NCBI RefSeq assembly: GCF_000337835.1
Contig: NZ_AOLM01000023.1
Span: forward strand, 1 to 64,000
DNA from: Haloferax sulfurifontis ATCC BAA-897
Lineage (GTDB): Archaea > Halobacteriota > Halobacteria > Halobacteriales > Haloferacaceae
Direction: 5' to 3'
DNA length: 64,000 nt
In this document: positions 34,087 to 43,622 of the stretch, in pieces
Position numbering within the stretch: the first letter of the stretch is position 1
How the letters are laid out: every line of letters begins with the position of its first letter
Program-made: the position numbers and the translations under genes
The notes under the pieces: generated by a model
The model's database searches: none
What the model was told of the DNA's origin: nothing
Seen by the model: the letters and a program-made list of their open reading frames with translations, nothing else

Positions 34087-34325
34087 CGATGGTCTACGCC
34101 TACATCATGGTCAAGGCCGCGCCCGTCTCCGGCGGCATCGACCAGCTGAAACAGGACCTCTTGGCCGTCTCCGACGGCATCGTCAGCGCGCACATCGTCG
34201 CCGGCGACGTGGACTTCATCGTGAAAGTCGAGGTGGACTCGCCCACCGAAGTAAAGGACATCGCCGGCGGTATCCAGTCGGTGGCGGGCATCGAAGACAC
34301 CCAGACGTACATCGCGATGGACTGA
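34083..34325 (+). CDS. Stand-alone RAM (Lrp/AsnC ligand-binding) domain protein, coupled to TrkA
   Basis: 80 residues from the GTG at 34083 or 78 from the ATG at 34089. RAM domain: VYAYIMVKAAPV, HIVAGDVDFIVKVEVD, AGIEDTQTYIAMD. It has no helix-turn-helix. The 4-bp overlap with trkA makes co-translation likely. It is a paralogue of the divergently encoded RAM protein on the other side of trkA. A role as an amino-acid-dependent partner of TrkA is inferred from this arrangement. Confidence 0.85.
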   Translation: MTMVYAYIMVKAAPVSGGIDQLKQDLLAVSDGIVSAHIVAGDVDFIVKVEVDSPTEVKDIAGGIQSVAGIEDTQTYIAMD

Positions 34326-34387
34326 GCCCGGACACGGCCAGCCCCACAAGGCCGCCCGAACCGCGCTCGAACCGAACACGCTCGTTT

Positions 34388-34885
34388 TCAGAAGCCCGCG
34401 CCGGCGGCGTCTCTCGCGTTCTGGATGAGGCTCGTCACCGGTTCGCCGTAGTCGTAGCCGGGGATGATGCCCTCGACGAACGTGCCCTCGACGTAGTCGA
34501 TGACCGCGCCGGCGTCGTCGACGCCGCGTCGCTCGTTGATGTCGGCGAAACTCGCCCGAACGACCGCCTCGTCGCCCGCGCGCGTCACGTCGGGGTCGAG
34601 GTCGTGGTCGCCGGCGACGACGCCGCCCACGTCTTCGAGGCGGAGTTCGAACGTCTCGTACCAGCCGTCTTCGACCACGGGGGCCACGTCGTCGGCGACC
34701 GCAGAGAGCATCGGGACGCGCACCTCCACGTCGAACTCGACGCGGCCGCCGTCCTGCGCCGCGACGCCGACGGTGCCGTCGAACGGCGTCGTCACGGACT
34801 CGAAGGTTCGGTCGTCGACCGGTTCGAACGACCCGTGGTCGCCGAACGCGCGGCGGACTCGACCGGGGATGTCGTCTTCGCTCAT
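34388..34885 (-). CDS. DUF5813 family protein
   Basis: 165 residues from the ATG at 34885; residues further upstream in the frame come from the promoter region and are not protein-like. The protein is acidic and soluble. Family features include SFEPVDDRTFESVTTPFDG, VEDGWYETFELRLEDVGG and the C-terminal IPGYDYGEPVTSLI. It is conserved in haloarchaea and has no known function. A TTTTC-type promoter element lies about 25 bp upstream. Confidence 0.8.
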   Translation of the reverse strand: MSEDDIPGRVRRAFGDHGSFEPVDDRTFESVTTPFDGTVGVAAQDGGRVEFDVEVRVPMLSAVADDVAPVVEDGWYETFELRLEDVGGVVAGDHDLDPDVTRAGDEAVVRASFADINERRGVDDAGAVIDYVEGTFVEGIIPGYDYGEPVTSLIQNARDAAGAGF

Positions 34886-35007
34886 ACCCGGACGAACGTC
34901 CCGACGGGAGAAAAGCCCGTTGCGTCGCGAGCGCCCCCGAATCGCCCGCCTGCGGCGGTTTTGGGCGAATGGCGGCACGTTTAAGTATCTCGCGGCACTC
35001 CGTTCAG

Positions 35008-35108
35008 GTGACGCTTCGCTTTGGAGGGCCGAAGCGTCAGCGGGGACCAATCTAGGGCGGCATTTGCCGCGCGGGCCGCTCCCGTGCGGCTGCCTATCCC
35101 TTTCTCAC
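35008..35108 (+). ncRNA. Candidate structured small RNA
   Basis: About 20 bases after the end of the TATA-like TTTAAGTA (34981-34988) lies a perfect 10-bp stem: TGACGCTTCG (35010-35019) with CGAAGCGTCA (35031-35040), loop of 11. A second 10-bp stem with one G-U pair follows: GCCGCGCGGG (35067-35076) with CCCGTGCGGC (35082-35091). A short alternative stem (GCGGC/GCCGC, 35059-35071) competes with it. The pyrimidine tract TATCCCTTTCT after the second stem could end transcription. It is between two minus-strand genes, so it would be its own transcript. I cannot match it to a named RNA family; end points are estimates. Confidence 0.4.
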
Positions 35109-35164
35109 GAAGCTCACATCGGAGAGCGACGGCTCGCGTTTTCCCGCGCGGTCGAACGAACAAC

Positions 35165-35213
35165 CGACCCGAGCGATAGCTGAACAGCATCGACCCGAGC
35201 AACAACTGAACAG
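35165..35213. repeat. Imperfect 23-bp direct repeat, two copies
   Basis: CGACCCGAGCGATAGCTGAA at 35165 onward and CGACCCGAGCAACAACTGAA at 35191 onward, both followed by CAG, with 26-bp spacing. Copies differ at four or fewer positions in the middle. They sit between the candidate RNA and the 3' end of the transducer gene. Role unknown. Confidence 0.7.
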
Positions 35214-35240
35214 TGACACCCCGCCGGCGACGCGGCCGCG

Positions 35241-37613
35241 TCAGTTCTCGCCCGGGCCGTCGCCGGCAGGTTCGCGTTCACCCGAGTCAGCTCCGTCCCC
35301 GACAGACTCGTCTCCGCCCGAGCCGTCAGTGGCGAGGTCGGCCATCGTCGGCGACGACAGCGGTTCGGAACTCGCCCCGTCCGCTGTCGCGGGCCCGTCT
35401 TCGTCGCCGATGCCGTCACGAGCCGCTTTCTCACGCACCTCGAACCGGTCGGCGAGCGCCCGGAGTTCGTCGGTCGCCGACGACAGCTCTTGCATCTGCC
35501 CGGCGACGGTGACCATCGCGTCGTTCTGCTCGTGGGCCGCGCCGGCCACGTCGGCGGCCTCGCCTCGCGTCTCGTCGGCGATGTCGGCCGCCTCGTCCGC
35601 GAGGCGCGCGACCGACTGCGCGGCCGACGCCTGCGAGGTGGTCGCCTCGTCGACGGCGGCGACGCCGTGGTCGACCTCTTCGAGTCTGTCGACCGCCTCG
35701 TCGATTGCGGCGACGCCGGACTCGACCGTCTCGGACCCGTGGGAGACGCGCTCGCGCGCGGTCCTGACGGCGGCGACCGTCTCGTCGGCCGTCGCCTCGA
35801 CGGACTCGATAGACGACGCGATTTCGGTCGTCGCGTCCGCGGTCTCCTCGGCGAGCGCCTTCACCTCGTCGGCGACGACGGCGAAGCCGGCGCCGGCCTC
35901 GCCGGCGCGGGCGGCCTCGATGGAGGCGTTGAGCGCGAGGATGTTCGTCTGGTCGGCGATGTCCTCGATGAGGTCGACCACCTCGCCGATGTCCGCCACC
36001 TCGTCGCGGAGCGCTTCGACGCCCTCGGCCGCGACCGCGACGCGCTCGTCGATGTTCGCCATCTCGTCGTGGACGGCGGCGCTCGCGTCCCGGCCGGCCT
36101 CGCCGCGCTCCGACGCGTCGCCGGCGAGCGCCGCGAGTTCGTCGGCGGAGGCGGCGACCTCCTCGACCGTCGCCGAGAGGTCCTGCATCTCCGAGGAGAC
36201 CTCCGTGAGGAGCGACGCCTGCTCGGCCGCGCCCTCGGAGATGTCGGCCGTCGCCAGCTCGACCCGCTCGGAGGCGGCGCTGACCTCCTCGGTGCCGGCG
36301 GTGACGCGCTCGCCCGCCGCGTCGACGGTCGCCGCGAACGACGCGACCCGTCCGATAGTCGCTTCGAGGTCGGCGAGCATCGCGTCGATACCGTCGCCGA
36401 CGGCCGCCATCGCCTCGTCGGTCGGCTCGACCGACGTCCGAACCGTCAGGTCGCCCGTCGCCGCGGCGTCCATCGTCTCGCGGTAGTCGTCGGCGGCGCT
36501 CGCGAGGTCGCGGCGGGCGTCTTCGGCCGCTTCGATGCGCTCGCGCAACCCGTCGCGCATCTCGGCGAACGCCCGCGTCAGCGCCCCGAACTCGTCGACT
36601 CTCCGGGTTTCGAGGTCCACGTCGAGGTCGCCGCCGGCGAGCGCCGCCGCCTTGACGCGGAGCCGTCGGAGCGACAGCACCGTGTTGCGGCCGATGACGA
36701 CGCCGACCAGCGCGAGGCCGGCGAGGGCCACGCCGATGAGGACGGCGACGTCGCGCTCGACGACCTGCGCGACCGCGTAGGCGTTGGTCTGCGGCGCTTC
36801 CACGAGGACCGCCCAGTTCGCCCCCGAGACGGGCGCGTAAGCGACGACGTCGCCGCCGGCGTCCCCGTCGGTCTCGCGTTCGACGACGCCCGTTTCACCG
36901 CCGAGCGCGGCGTCGAGCGCGGGCGTCTCCGCTCCCTCGCGGTACGTCGTGAGGACGTTCTTTCCGTACTTGTCGAAGGCGATGACGCCCCCCTCGGTCA
37001 CCACGCGCGTCTGGGAGCCTTCGACCGGTTCGCTCAGCAGTTCGGCGTGCTTCGTCGCGTCGACGACCACCATCACCGCCCCGTCCCGCCCCTCGACCGG
37101 ACTGAGGAACGCGAGGCGCTCGCTCCCGCCGTAGCGGTAGACCTCTGAGACGGCCACGGCGTCGGGGTCGTCCATCGCCAACGACCCCGTCGTCCACGAC
37201 AGGCCGAGGTCGGACACCGATTTGGTCTCTATCACCCCGTTGGTGCTTCGGACGATGTCGCCGTCCGACGGCCGCAGGTAGTGAATCGCCATCACCTCGT
37301 CGGGGAGCGTCTCCTTTTCGCGTTCGAGCGCCTCGTCGATGCCGTCGGGGTCGCCCGTCTGGACCGCCTCGTACTCCGAGAGCATCCGGGACGTCCGGGC
37401 GTAGCCGTCCACCCAGTTCGATAGCCCCTCTGCCTCCAGCGTGGCGACCATCTCAAGGTCGCTGTGAGTGCCGGCTCTGACTTCGGTCCCGACCACGTCC
37501 GAGACGTACAGACCGAACCCGCCCATCACCGCGGCCACGAGGAGGATAACGAACAGAAACTTCCGAAGGTAGCTCCGCCTGAGCACCGCCGGAACCAGCG
37601 TGGCGAGCTTCAT
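35241..37613 (-). CDS. Membrane-bound chemotaxis transducer (Htr type)
   Basis: 790 residues from the ATG at 37613. A first membrane helix (about 14-37), an extracellular dCache-like sensory region (about 38-280) with [13 protein letters not shown] and [13 protein letters not shown], a second helix (about 290-313), a HAMP domain (about 315-370), a further helical linker, and the MCP signalling domain with the tip [17 protein letters not shown]. The C-terminal 60 residues are low-complexity and acidic. It would signal to CheA/CheW. The ligand is unknown. It is the first of two transducers within 7 kb. Confidence 0.9.
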   Translation of the reverse strand: MKLATLVPAVLRRSYLRKFLFVILLVAAVMGGFGLYVSDVVGTEVRAGTHSDLEMVATLEAEGLSNWVDGYARTSRMLSEYEAVQTGDPDGIDEALEREKETLPDEVMAIHYLRPSDGDIVRSTNGVIETKSVSDLGLSWTTGSLAMDDPDAVAVSEVYRYGGSERLAFLSPVEGRDGAVMVVVDATKHAELLSEPVEGSQTRVVTEGGVIAFDKYGKNVLTTYREGAETPALDAALGGETGVVERETDGDAGGDVVAYAPVSGANWAVLVEAPQTNAYAVAQVVERDVAVLIGVALAGLALVGVVIGRNTVLSLRRLRVKAAALAGGDLDVDLETRRVDEFGALTRAFAEMRDGLRERIEAAEDARRDLASAADDYRETMDAAATGDLTVRTSVEPTDEAMAAVGDGIDAMLADLEATIGRVASFAATVDAAGERVTAGTEEVSAASERVELATADISEGAAEQASLLTEVSSEMQDLSATVEEVAASADELAALAGDASERGEAGRDASAAVHDEMANIDERVAVAAEGVEALRDEVADIGEVVDLIEDIADQTNILALNASIEAARAGEAGAGFAVVADEVKALAEETADATTEIASSIESVEATADETVAAVRTARERVSHGSETVESGVAAIDEAVDRLEEVDHGVAAVDEATTSQASAAQSVARLADEAADIADETRGEAADVAGAAHEQNDAMVTVAGQMQELSSATDELRALADRFEVREKAARDGIGDEDGPATADGASSEPLSSPTMADLATDGSGGDESVGDGADSGEREPAGDGPGEN

Positions 37614-37730
37614 GTCAGTCGGTAGCAAGCGAATGCGACGTAAAGCGTTGTCCCGCTGACTATCAGCAGTGATACTGTGAGACAAAAGGGCACCCGTCTC
37701 ACGCACCGAGTTACGAGCTCCGAGAACCGG

Positions 37731-37907
37731 CTACAGTTCGCTCGCGGTGACGCCGAGCGCGAGGGCGGCGGCACCGGTCGCGCCGCCGCCCGCGGCCACC
37801 GACGTCGGGAGGGCGGACACGACGCCGACGACGGCCCCCACGAGGAGGCAGACGGCCATGCCGAGGAGCGCGGCGTCGAATCGCGTGATGAGGTGTCCGG
37901 GTGCCAC
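37731..37907 (-). CDS. 58-residue membrane microprotein
   Basis: GTG start at 37907, TAG at 37731-37733. After MAPGHLITRFDAAL come two hydrophobic stretches (about 13-33 and 38-55) rich in Val, Ala, Gly, which would form a helical hairpin. The end is GVTASEL. A promoter-like ACTATTTTGAC lies about 30 bp upstream on this strand (near 37936). I do not know a family name. The reading frame and composition look real. Confidence 0.55.
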   Translation of the reverse strand: MAPGHLITRFDAALLGMAVCLLVGAVVGVVSALPTSVAAGGGATGAAALALGVTASEL

Positions 37908-37958
37908 GGCTAATTACATCTCATTATTCGAACTGTCAAAATAGTTGTGGGTGCGGCC

Positions 37959-38741
37959 CTACTCGCCTCGCTCTCTCACGTCCGGGTCGGCCGCGTCGGC
38001 GGCGGCCTCGTGCGCTTCGGGTTCGTCACCGACGCGGGCGCGTTCCGGAGCCGTGCTGTCCCGCGCTTCGGTCTCGCTCTCGACGGCGTCTTCGAGGAAC
38101 GCGAGGGACCGCTCGCGTTCGCCCCGCACCGAGGCGTCGCGCATCCCGAGGGCGATGGCGGCGTCGAAACAGCGGACGGCCTCCTCGTGGAGGCCGCGCT
38201 CGGCGAGGAAGAAGCCGCGGTTGTACCACGCCTGCGGGAGTCGCGGGTCGAGTTCGACGGCGCGCTCGGCGCGGTCCAGCGGACCCGACGAATCGCCGAG
38301 TTCCCACAGCGCGTACGCGAGGTTCGTCTCCGCGGTCGCGGCGTGTTCGCCGTCGTCGTCGATGCGGAGCGCCTCGCGGTACGCGCCGACCGCCTCGTCG
38401 TACTCGCCGAGTTGGGCGTGGGCGACGCCCCTGTTCACCCACGCCTCGCACGCCGTCGGCGAGTCCTCGTCGGCGTAGGCGACCGCCCGTCCGAAGCTGT
38501 CGACGGCCTGTTCGTACTCCTCGACGGCGACGTAGGCCAGTCCGACCTCGACGAGCGCCGCCGGGTCGACCGCGTCGGGGTCGATTCCCGCCTCGTCCAC
38601 CAGTTCGGCGAGGGCGTGGTCGTCCGCCGGGTCGACCAACCGCCAGTTCAGCCGGTACGTCGGCGGGTCGAGGTCGAAGCCGTCGTAGGGGTCGCCGAAT
38701 CCCTGTCCCTCCGAGTAGCGGTGTCTGCGCGTCGAAGCCAT
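37959..38741 (-). CDS. Tetratricopeptide repeat protein
   Basis: 260 residues. At least four TPR units in the middle (about 75-215), for example AYVAVEEYEQAVDSFGRAV, NRGVAHAQLGEYDEAVGAYREAL and NRGFFLAERGLHEEAVRCFDAAIALG, each with the W/L-G-Y-A-F-A-P spacing. The N-terminal 50 residues (RYSEGQGFGDPYDGFDLDPP) are non-repeat. The C-terminal tail is acidic and Ala-rich. TPR proteins are protein-binding scaffolds. It lies before the tRNA gene; the client is unknown. Confidence 0.85.
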   Translation of the reverse strand: MASTRRHRYSEGQGFGDPYDGFDLDPPTYRLNWRLVDPADDHALAELVDEAGIDPDAVDPAALVEVGLAYVAVEEYEQAVDSFGRAVAYADEDSPTACEAWVNRGVAHAQLGEYDEAVGAYREALRIDDDGEHAATAETNLAYALWELGDSSGPLDRAERAVELDPRLPQAWYNRGFFLAERGLHEEAVRCFDAAIALGMRDASVRGERERSLAFLEDAVESETEARDSTAPERARVGDEPEAHEAAADAADPDVRERGE

Positions 38742-38805
38742 TCGTACCCATTGGCGGGGAGTCGAGATAACGTGGTCGGAGGTCGCCGTCGCTCGGCGAT
38801 GAAAA

Positions 38806-38890
38806 TGCGGGGGACGAGATTCGAACTCGCGAACCCCTACGGGAGCGGATCTTAAGTCCGCCGCTTTTGGCCTGGCTCAGCCACCCCCGC
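38806..38890 (-). tRNA. tRNA-Leu (anticodon TAA)
   Basis: On the minus strand the acceptor GCGGGGG pairs with CCCCCGC, followed by discriminator A; CCA is not encoded. The anticodon arm GCGGA-CTTAAGA-TCCGC gives the anticodon TAA for Leu codons TTA/TTG. The variable arm is long (class II, as Leu requires), and the T arm has GTTCGAATC. Total length 85 with no intron. Confidence 0.95.
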
Positions 38891-38931
38891 GCACTCTCCC
38901 GTTCTTCGAGGGGGAGAAAAGTGCTTTCGCT

Positions 38932-39276
38932 TTACCAGTCGACGGAGAGCGTCCCGTCGCCGTGCGGGTTCGGCGATAGCTCCTCGTCGGTCCGGCGGTC
39001 GATGACGTGGATGACGCCGCGGCCCTTCTTCGCCGGGCAGACCTCCGCCGCCTCGACGTTCTCGTCGAGTTCGTCCTCGCCGACGAAGTACGACTTGGCG
39101 CGGGCGAGACCGGTTTCGAGGTCCATCTCCCAGTTGTCGGCGACCTCCGCACACCGGCCGGCCCCGAAGCACTTGTTCGCCTCGAAGATTATCTTGTAGG
39201 GCTTTTCGTCGACCGGCGGGGCGTTCTCGTCGGTTCCGAAGTCGCTCGGCTTCGGACGGTCGGACTCCTCGCTCAT
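38932..39276 (-). CDS. Ferredoxin of the 3Fe-4S type
   Basis: 114 residues. The cluster motif is NKCFGAGRCAEVAD with C-x5-C, where the middle Cys of a 4Fe-4S cluster is replaced by Ala, and a third Cys in AAEVCPAKK. Three cysteines fit a 3Fe-4S cluster, as in ferredoxins that serve cytochrome P450. An acidic N-terminal extension (about 1-25) is a haloarchaeal feature. No partner oxidoreductase is next to it; the aldehyde oxidoreductase lies 29 kb away. Confidence 0.85.
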   Translation of the reverse strand: MSEESDRPKPSDFGTDENAPPVDEKPYKIIFEANKCFGAGRCAEVADNWEMDLETGLARAKSYFVGEDELDENVEAAEVCPAKKGRGVIHVIDRRTDEELSPNPHGDGTLSVDW

Positions 39277-39566
39277 CGTCGGCCCTTGCCGCGCGGTGGT
39301 CTTTGCGCTGTCGGTCGCGCGGCGACGCCGCGGGCCGGCCCCACGCGACTCCTCGAACTTCTGGTACGTCCGTCGAAGCGCGCTCGTCGCGCTTTATCCC
39401 CGGGCCACGACGAGCGCGCGTACCGTATTCTCCCCGTGGTATCCGGATACGTTGGGTCGCTTCCGTCGAGTGAGTCCCCGACGGATGCACCACCAGTCAC
39501 GAATACGTTCTCATATGTGATACTCGAGGGCGTGGTCTTATCACCGACCAGAGAGATTCCGGACCA

Positions 39567-42119
39567 ATGGACGACGACAGCCACCTCCGGAGCCGAGCGT
39601 CGTCGCTTCGCGCAACCGTCCGGGCCGCGCTCGGGTCGCGCACGACCGACGACTCCGAATCGGACGCTGTGAACGCGCCGGCGCGCGACGACGCGCGGAG
39701 CGACGGCGGGGGACCACCCACGGTCGCCGTCGGGTCTGGGGCCGGGGAGTCTCCTTCCACCGACGACGATGCCACCGCGCCGGCGGCCTCAGACGCCGCC
39801 GCGCTCGACGACCTCTCCGCGGCTATCGAACGCTGTATCGACGGCGACCTGACGGTCCGCGTCGACGTTCCCGACGACCCGGCGCTCGCGCGCCACGCCC
39901 GCGCCCTCAACGAGCTGTTCGAGGAGTGGCAGACCGCCATGCGGACCGTCGACGCCTTCGCCGACCAGGTCTCGGCGTCGACCCGAATCGTGGCCGACGC
40001 CGCCGAGGAGAGCCGCGAGGAAAGCCGGTCTGTCGCGGGCTCCGTCGACGACATCGCCGCGGGCGCGCGCCGGCAAAGCGAGAGCGTCGAGGAGGTCGCA
40101 GACGAGATGCGGAACCTCTCGGCGACCATCGAGGAGGTCGCCGCCTCCGCCGACGAAATCAGGCACGCGACCGACGAGGCCGTCGCGCGCGGCGACCGCG
40201 GCAAGCGCGCCGCCGAGACCGCCATCGACGAGTTGGCGGCCATCGGCGAGCGGACCGACGCGACCGTCGGGCGCGTCGAGGAACTCGACGACCGCATCGA
40301 CGACATCACCGGCATCGCGACCAAGATCTCCGACATCGCGGAGCAGACGAACATCCTCGCGCTCAACGCCTCCATCGAGGCCGCCCGCGCCGGCGAGGCC
40401 GGCGCCGGCTTCGCCGTCGTCGCCGACGAGGTGAAGGCGCTCGCCGAGGAGACGCAGGCGGCGACCGCCGACATCGAATCGACCATCGAGACGGTCCGCG
40501 CGCAGTCGGCCGCGACGGTCGACGACATCACCGACACGAGCGAGCGCCTCGACGAGGGGAGCGAGACGATTCAGGACGCGCTGTCGGCGCTCGACGGCGT
40601 CGTCTCCGACCTCGAAGAGACGAACGGGAGCCTCCACGAGATTTCCGACGCCACGGACTCGCAGGCGGCGACCTCCCAAGAGGTCGTGAGCCAGGCCGAC
40701 GGCGTCGGCGAGATAAGCGACGAGACCGCGGCGCTCGCGGTCGACGCCGCCGGGTCGGCCCGCCGACAGACCGTGTCGCTCTCCGAGGCGGTGACGAAGA
40801 TAGGCGCGCTTTCCGACCAAGCGGACCACCTGCAAGACTCCATCGACGGCTACCGCCTCCACGCCGAGGCGACCGAGTCGAGCCAGACCGTCGTCCAGTT
40901 CTGGCACGGCATGTCCGGCGACAAGGCCGAGGTCCTGGAGTCGCTCGTCGACGAGTTCAACGCCGACCACGACGGCGTCCGCGTCGACACCGCGTCGAAG
41001 GGAAGCTACCGCGGCACGTTCGACGCGACGCTCGCCGCGGCCCGGTCGGGGACGCCGCCGACCATCGCGCAACTGTACGAGGTCGGCACCCAGCGCGCCC
41101 TCGACAGCGGGGCGTTCATCCCCGTCGAGTCGGTGCTCCCCGACGGGGCGTCCGCGGGCGAACTCGTCCCCGAAATCGCCAACTACTACCGCCACGACGG
41201 CGCGCTCTGGTCGATGCCGTTCAACGCCTCGAACCCCGTGTTGTACTACAACGCCGACGCGTTCGAGCGGGCCGGCCTCGACCCCGACGACCCGCCGGCG
41301 ACGTTCGACGAGGTCACCTCGGCCGCGGCGACGCTGAAGACGAGCGGAAACGTCGACTACGGCGCGACGTGGGCGAACTACAGTTGGTTCGTCGAGCAGT
41401 GGTTCGCCGCCGCCGGCGAGTGCCTCTTCGACGCCGACAACGGCCGGAGCGGCACCGCCCGCACCTCGCACCTCGACGGCCCGGTCGGGACGCGCGTGTT
41501 CGAGTGGTGGCGCGACCTCGAACGCAACGACCTGCTTTTCGACCCCGGCGTCGAGGCCCGCCGAGACGCGCGCGAGGCGTTCCTCGACGGCCGTGCCGCG
41601 ATGCTCGTGGACTCCAGTTCGAGCGCCGCGTCGGTCGTTCGGGGAGCCGCAGAACGCGGCTTCACCGCCGAGGTCGGGCGGTTCCCCTCGCCCGGGTCGA
41701 CCCGCGAGGGCGTTGTCGTCGGCGGCGCGTCGCTGTGGGTCGCAGACGGCGTCGAATCCCGGAAACGGGCCGCCGCGGGCGAGTTCATCGCGTGGCTCAC
41801 CCGGCCCGAACAACAGCGTCGCTGGCACCGGCGGACGGGGTACTTCCCGGTCCACCGCCGGACGCGGGACCTCCTCCGCGACGACGGCTGGTTCGACGAG
41901 CACCCCGGCTTCGCGGTCGCGTTCGACCAACTGGCCGAGACCGTCGACACGCCGGCCACCCGCGGCGCTCGCGTCGGCCCCTTCACGACCGTCAGGACCA
42001 TTGTGTCGGAGGGGCTGTCCGAGCTGTTCGACGGCCGCGACCTCGACGCCGTGTTGGCGACGATGGACGAACAGGTGTCGGCCCGCCTGTCGGAGTACGA
42101 GAACTCGGCGAAGCGCTGA
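39567..42119 (+). CDS. Soluble chemotaxis transducer fused to a solute-binding protein domain
   Basis: 850 residues, no signal peptide and no membrane helix. Residues 1-70 are acidic and low-complexity. 70-430 form a cytoplasmic MCP signalling domain with the hairpin tip [19 protein letters not shown] and long flanking coiled coils. From about 441 to the end is a full extracellular solute-binding protein fold of the UgpB/sugar type: [31 protein letters not shown], then [21 protein letters not shown], then [13 protein letters not shown], and C-terminal [19 protein letters not shown]. Binding proteins of this type normally sit outside the cell and serve ABC importers for glycerol-3-phosphate or sugars. 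Here it would be intracellular. The start ATG follows a TATA-like ATATGTGATACTC. Confidence 0.9.
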   Translation: MDDDSHLRSRASSLRATVRAALGSRTTDDSESDAVNAPARDDARSDGGGPPTVAVGSGAGESPSTDDDATAPAASDAAALDDLSAAIERCIDGDLTVRVDVPDDPALARHARALNELFEEWQTAMRTVDAFADQVSASTRIVADAAEESREESRSVAGSVDDIAAGARRQSESVEEVADEMRNLSATIEEVAASADEIRHATDEAVARGDRGKRAAETAIDELAAIGERTDATVGRVEELDDRIDDITGIATKISDIAEQTNILALNASIEAARAGEAGAGFAVVADEVKALAEETQAATADIESTIETVRAQSAATVDDITDTSERLDEGSETIQDALSALDGVVSDLEETNGSLHEISDATDSQAATSQEVVSQADGVGEISDETAALAVDAAGSARRQTVSLSEAVTKIGALSDQADHLQDSIDGYRLHAEATESSQTVVQFWHGMSGDKAEVLESLVDEFNADHDGVRVDTASKGSYRGTFDATLAAARSGTPPTIAQLYEVGTQRALDSGAFIPVESVLPDGASAGELVPEIANYYRHDGALWSMPFNASNPVLYYNADAFERAGLDPDDPPATFDEVTSAAATLKTSGNVDYGATWANYSWFVEQWFAAAGECLFDADNGRSGTARTSHLDGPVGTRVFEWWRDLERNDLLFDPGVEARRDAREAFLDGRAAMLVDSSSSAASVVRGAAERGFTAEVGRFPSPGSTREGVVVGGASLWVADGVESRKRAAAGEFIAWLTRPEQQRRWHRRTGYFPVHRRTRDLLRDDGWFDEHPGFAVAFDQLAETVDTPATRGARVGPFTTVRTIVSEGLSELFDGRDLDAVLATMDEQVSARLSEYENSAKR

Positions 42120-42224
42120 CCGGGTGGGGTCGGGTCAGTCCGAGTCGGAACGGACCGACCGACTGCGACCGCCCCTCAGCGACCCGCCGGTGATTCTTTC
42201 GCCATCGAGCCCTAATTCCGAGCG

Positions 42225-43610
42225 ATGCGGCAGTCCCGTCGCTCGCGCTTCGGCGACCTGATTCGCGCCGCCGGCCCCAGCGACGGCCGCCGATTCCTCG
42301 CCGACCTCTGGACCGCCCGCGGGTGGGAGACGACCGTCGAACGCCGCCTCGTCGTCGCCCGCAGAGGCGACCGAACCGAGCGACTCGCGGTGGGCTCGCG
42401 CTCGCGGTTTTCCCCGTCGCCGTCGATTCCGGCCGAGGCGACGGTCGTCGTCGCCCTCGGCGACCCCGCGCGAACCCGACGCGCGGCCCCCGACGACGCC
42501 CGCGTCCTCTCGGTCGACGACCTCTACGAACTCGTCCGGTACGGCCTCCCCGGCGGCCGCGGCGACGACCTCGTCGCCGACCACTTCGGCGTCCGCCTCG
42601 CCGACCTGCCGGGTGACGGCGGCGTCGGTTCGAGGGGTGCGGACGGTGTGGGCGGCGCAGTCGTCGCTCCGCTTTCTCGCTCGCTCGCGTCGCTTCCGGT
42701 CGCGCCGCTTGTCTTCGTCGCGCTTCTCCTCGCGGCGGTCGTCGTGACCGCCGGCCCGGCCGGCGTGCCGGGGTTCGGGCCGGCGCTCGGCGGGCAACAG
42801 TCACCGGCTCTGACGCCGACTGCGACGACGACCACAGAGCCGACGCCGACTCCCGAACCGCTGTCGGTCGCCCCCGGCGTGACCACCGCGGGCGTCGAGA
42901 ACGCGACGCGCCTCGCGGCGGCCCACCGCCGGGCCGCGTCGAATCGGTCGTACCGCTGGACGCTCGGCTACCGCGAGTCAATCGCCGGCGACGAGACGGG
43001 CCGCGAGGTCGAGGTCGTCCTCGTCGAGGCCCCGAACGTCTACGTCTCCGAGGTGGAGCGGACCGGCCGACTCCGGGCGTTCCCGCGCCCGACCGCCTCC
43101 GAGGACGCCTACGCCGACGGGACCACGCGCTACGCCCGCCGCCCCGCCGAGCCCGACGGCGTCGCCGCCCGCGTCCTCGACTCCGACGTGCGCGACGGGC
43201 CGGGGCGGCAGGCCTCGCGCGCCGCCCGCTACGTCGACTGGTATCTCTCGACCGACGAGACGACCGTGACGCGCATCGAGCGCGCGACGACCGCGGCCGC
43301 CGAAGCCGGACCCGGACGCGCGCGGTACCGAATCGAGGGCCGTGGCACCGACTTCCCGCGGTCGCGCGGCTATCGGGTCGAAGCGGTCGTCGAAGAAGAC
43401 GGGTTCGTCCGCTCGATGCGCGTCACCTACGAGACCCGCGACGGCCTCGGCGTCGAGGTCTGGTTCGCGTACGACGCGGTCGGCGAGACGACGGTCACGC
43501 GACCGGCGTGGCTCGACCGCGCCGACGGGTCGACCGGCGGCCGAACCGTCGTCCCCGCGACCGCGAGCGGGTCGCTTCGGGACGGTGAGCAGTTTCGGGA
43601 CCGAAAGTAG
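42225..43610 (+). CDS. Single-pass membrane protein: endonuclease-fold-like domain plus lipoprotein-like domain
   Basis: 461 residues. The N-terminal 150 residues are cytoplasmic and resemble the restriction-endonuclease (Mrr-like) fold: WTARGWETTVERRLVVAR, then ATVVVALGDPARTRRAAPDD, then LSVDDLYELVRYG, but I see no clear catalytic E-x-K. One membrane helix follows (about 161-178). A Thr/Pro linker leads to an extracellular domain (about 225-440) like haloarchaeal DUF7537 lipoproteins (ATRLAAAHRRAASNRSYRWTL and FVRSMRVTYETRDG). The function of either half is unknown. Confidence 0.7.
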   Translation: MRQSRRSRFGDLIRAAGPSDGRRFLADLWTARGWETTVERRLVVARRGDRTERLAVGSRSRFSPSPSIPAEATVVVALGDPARTRRAAPDDARVLSVDDLYELVRYGLPGGRGDDLVADHFGVRLADLPGDGGVGSRGADGVGGAVVAPLSRSLASLPVAPLVFVALLLAAVVVTAGPAGVPGFGPALGGQQSPALTPTATTTTEPTPTPEPLSVAPGVTTAGVENATRLAAAHRRAASNRSYRWTLGYRESIAGDETGREVEVVLVEAPNVYVSEVERTGRLRAFPRPTASEDAYADGTTRYARRPAEPDGVAARVLDSDVRDGPGRQASRAARYVDWYLSTDETTVTRIERATTAAAEAGPGRARYRIEGRGTDFPRSRGYRVEAVVEEDGFVRSMRVTYETRDGLGVEVWFAYDAVGETTVTRPAWLDRADGSTGGRTVVPATASGSLRDGEQFRDRK

Positions 43611-43622
43611 TGTCCGAGGCGG

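Larger units (their letters stand above)
34886..35240. other. Intergenic region with an RNA-like structure and a direct repeat
   Basis: No protein gene is convincing in these 355 bases. They contain a promoter-like TTTAAGTA (34981-34988) on the plus strand, a pair of strong hairpins (35010-35091) followed by a pyrimidine tract, and a 23-bp direct repeat near the end (35165-35213). Each is listed separately. Confidence 0.5.

Noticed and set aside
39789-41930. 713-residue open frame opposite the transducer fusion
   Set aside because: Its composition (Val, Arg, Gly-rich repeats) is the mirror of the real coding strand and has no domain.
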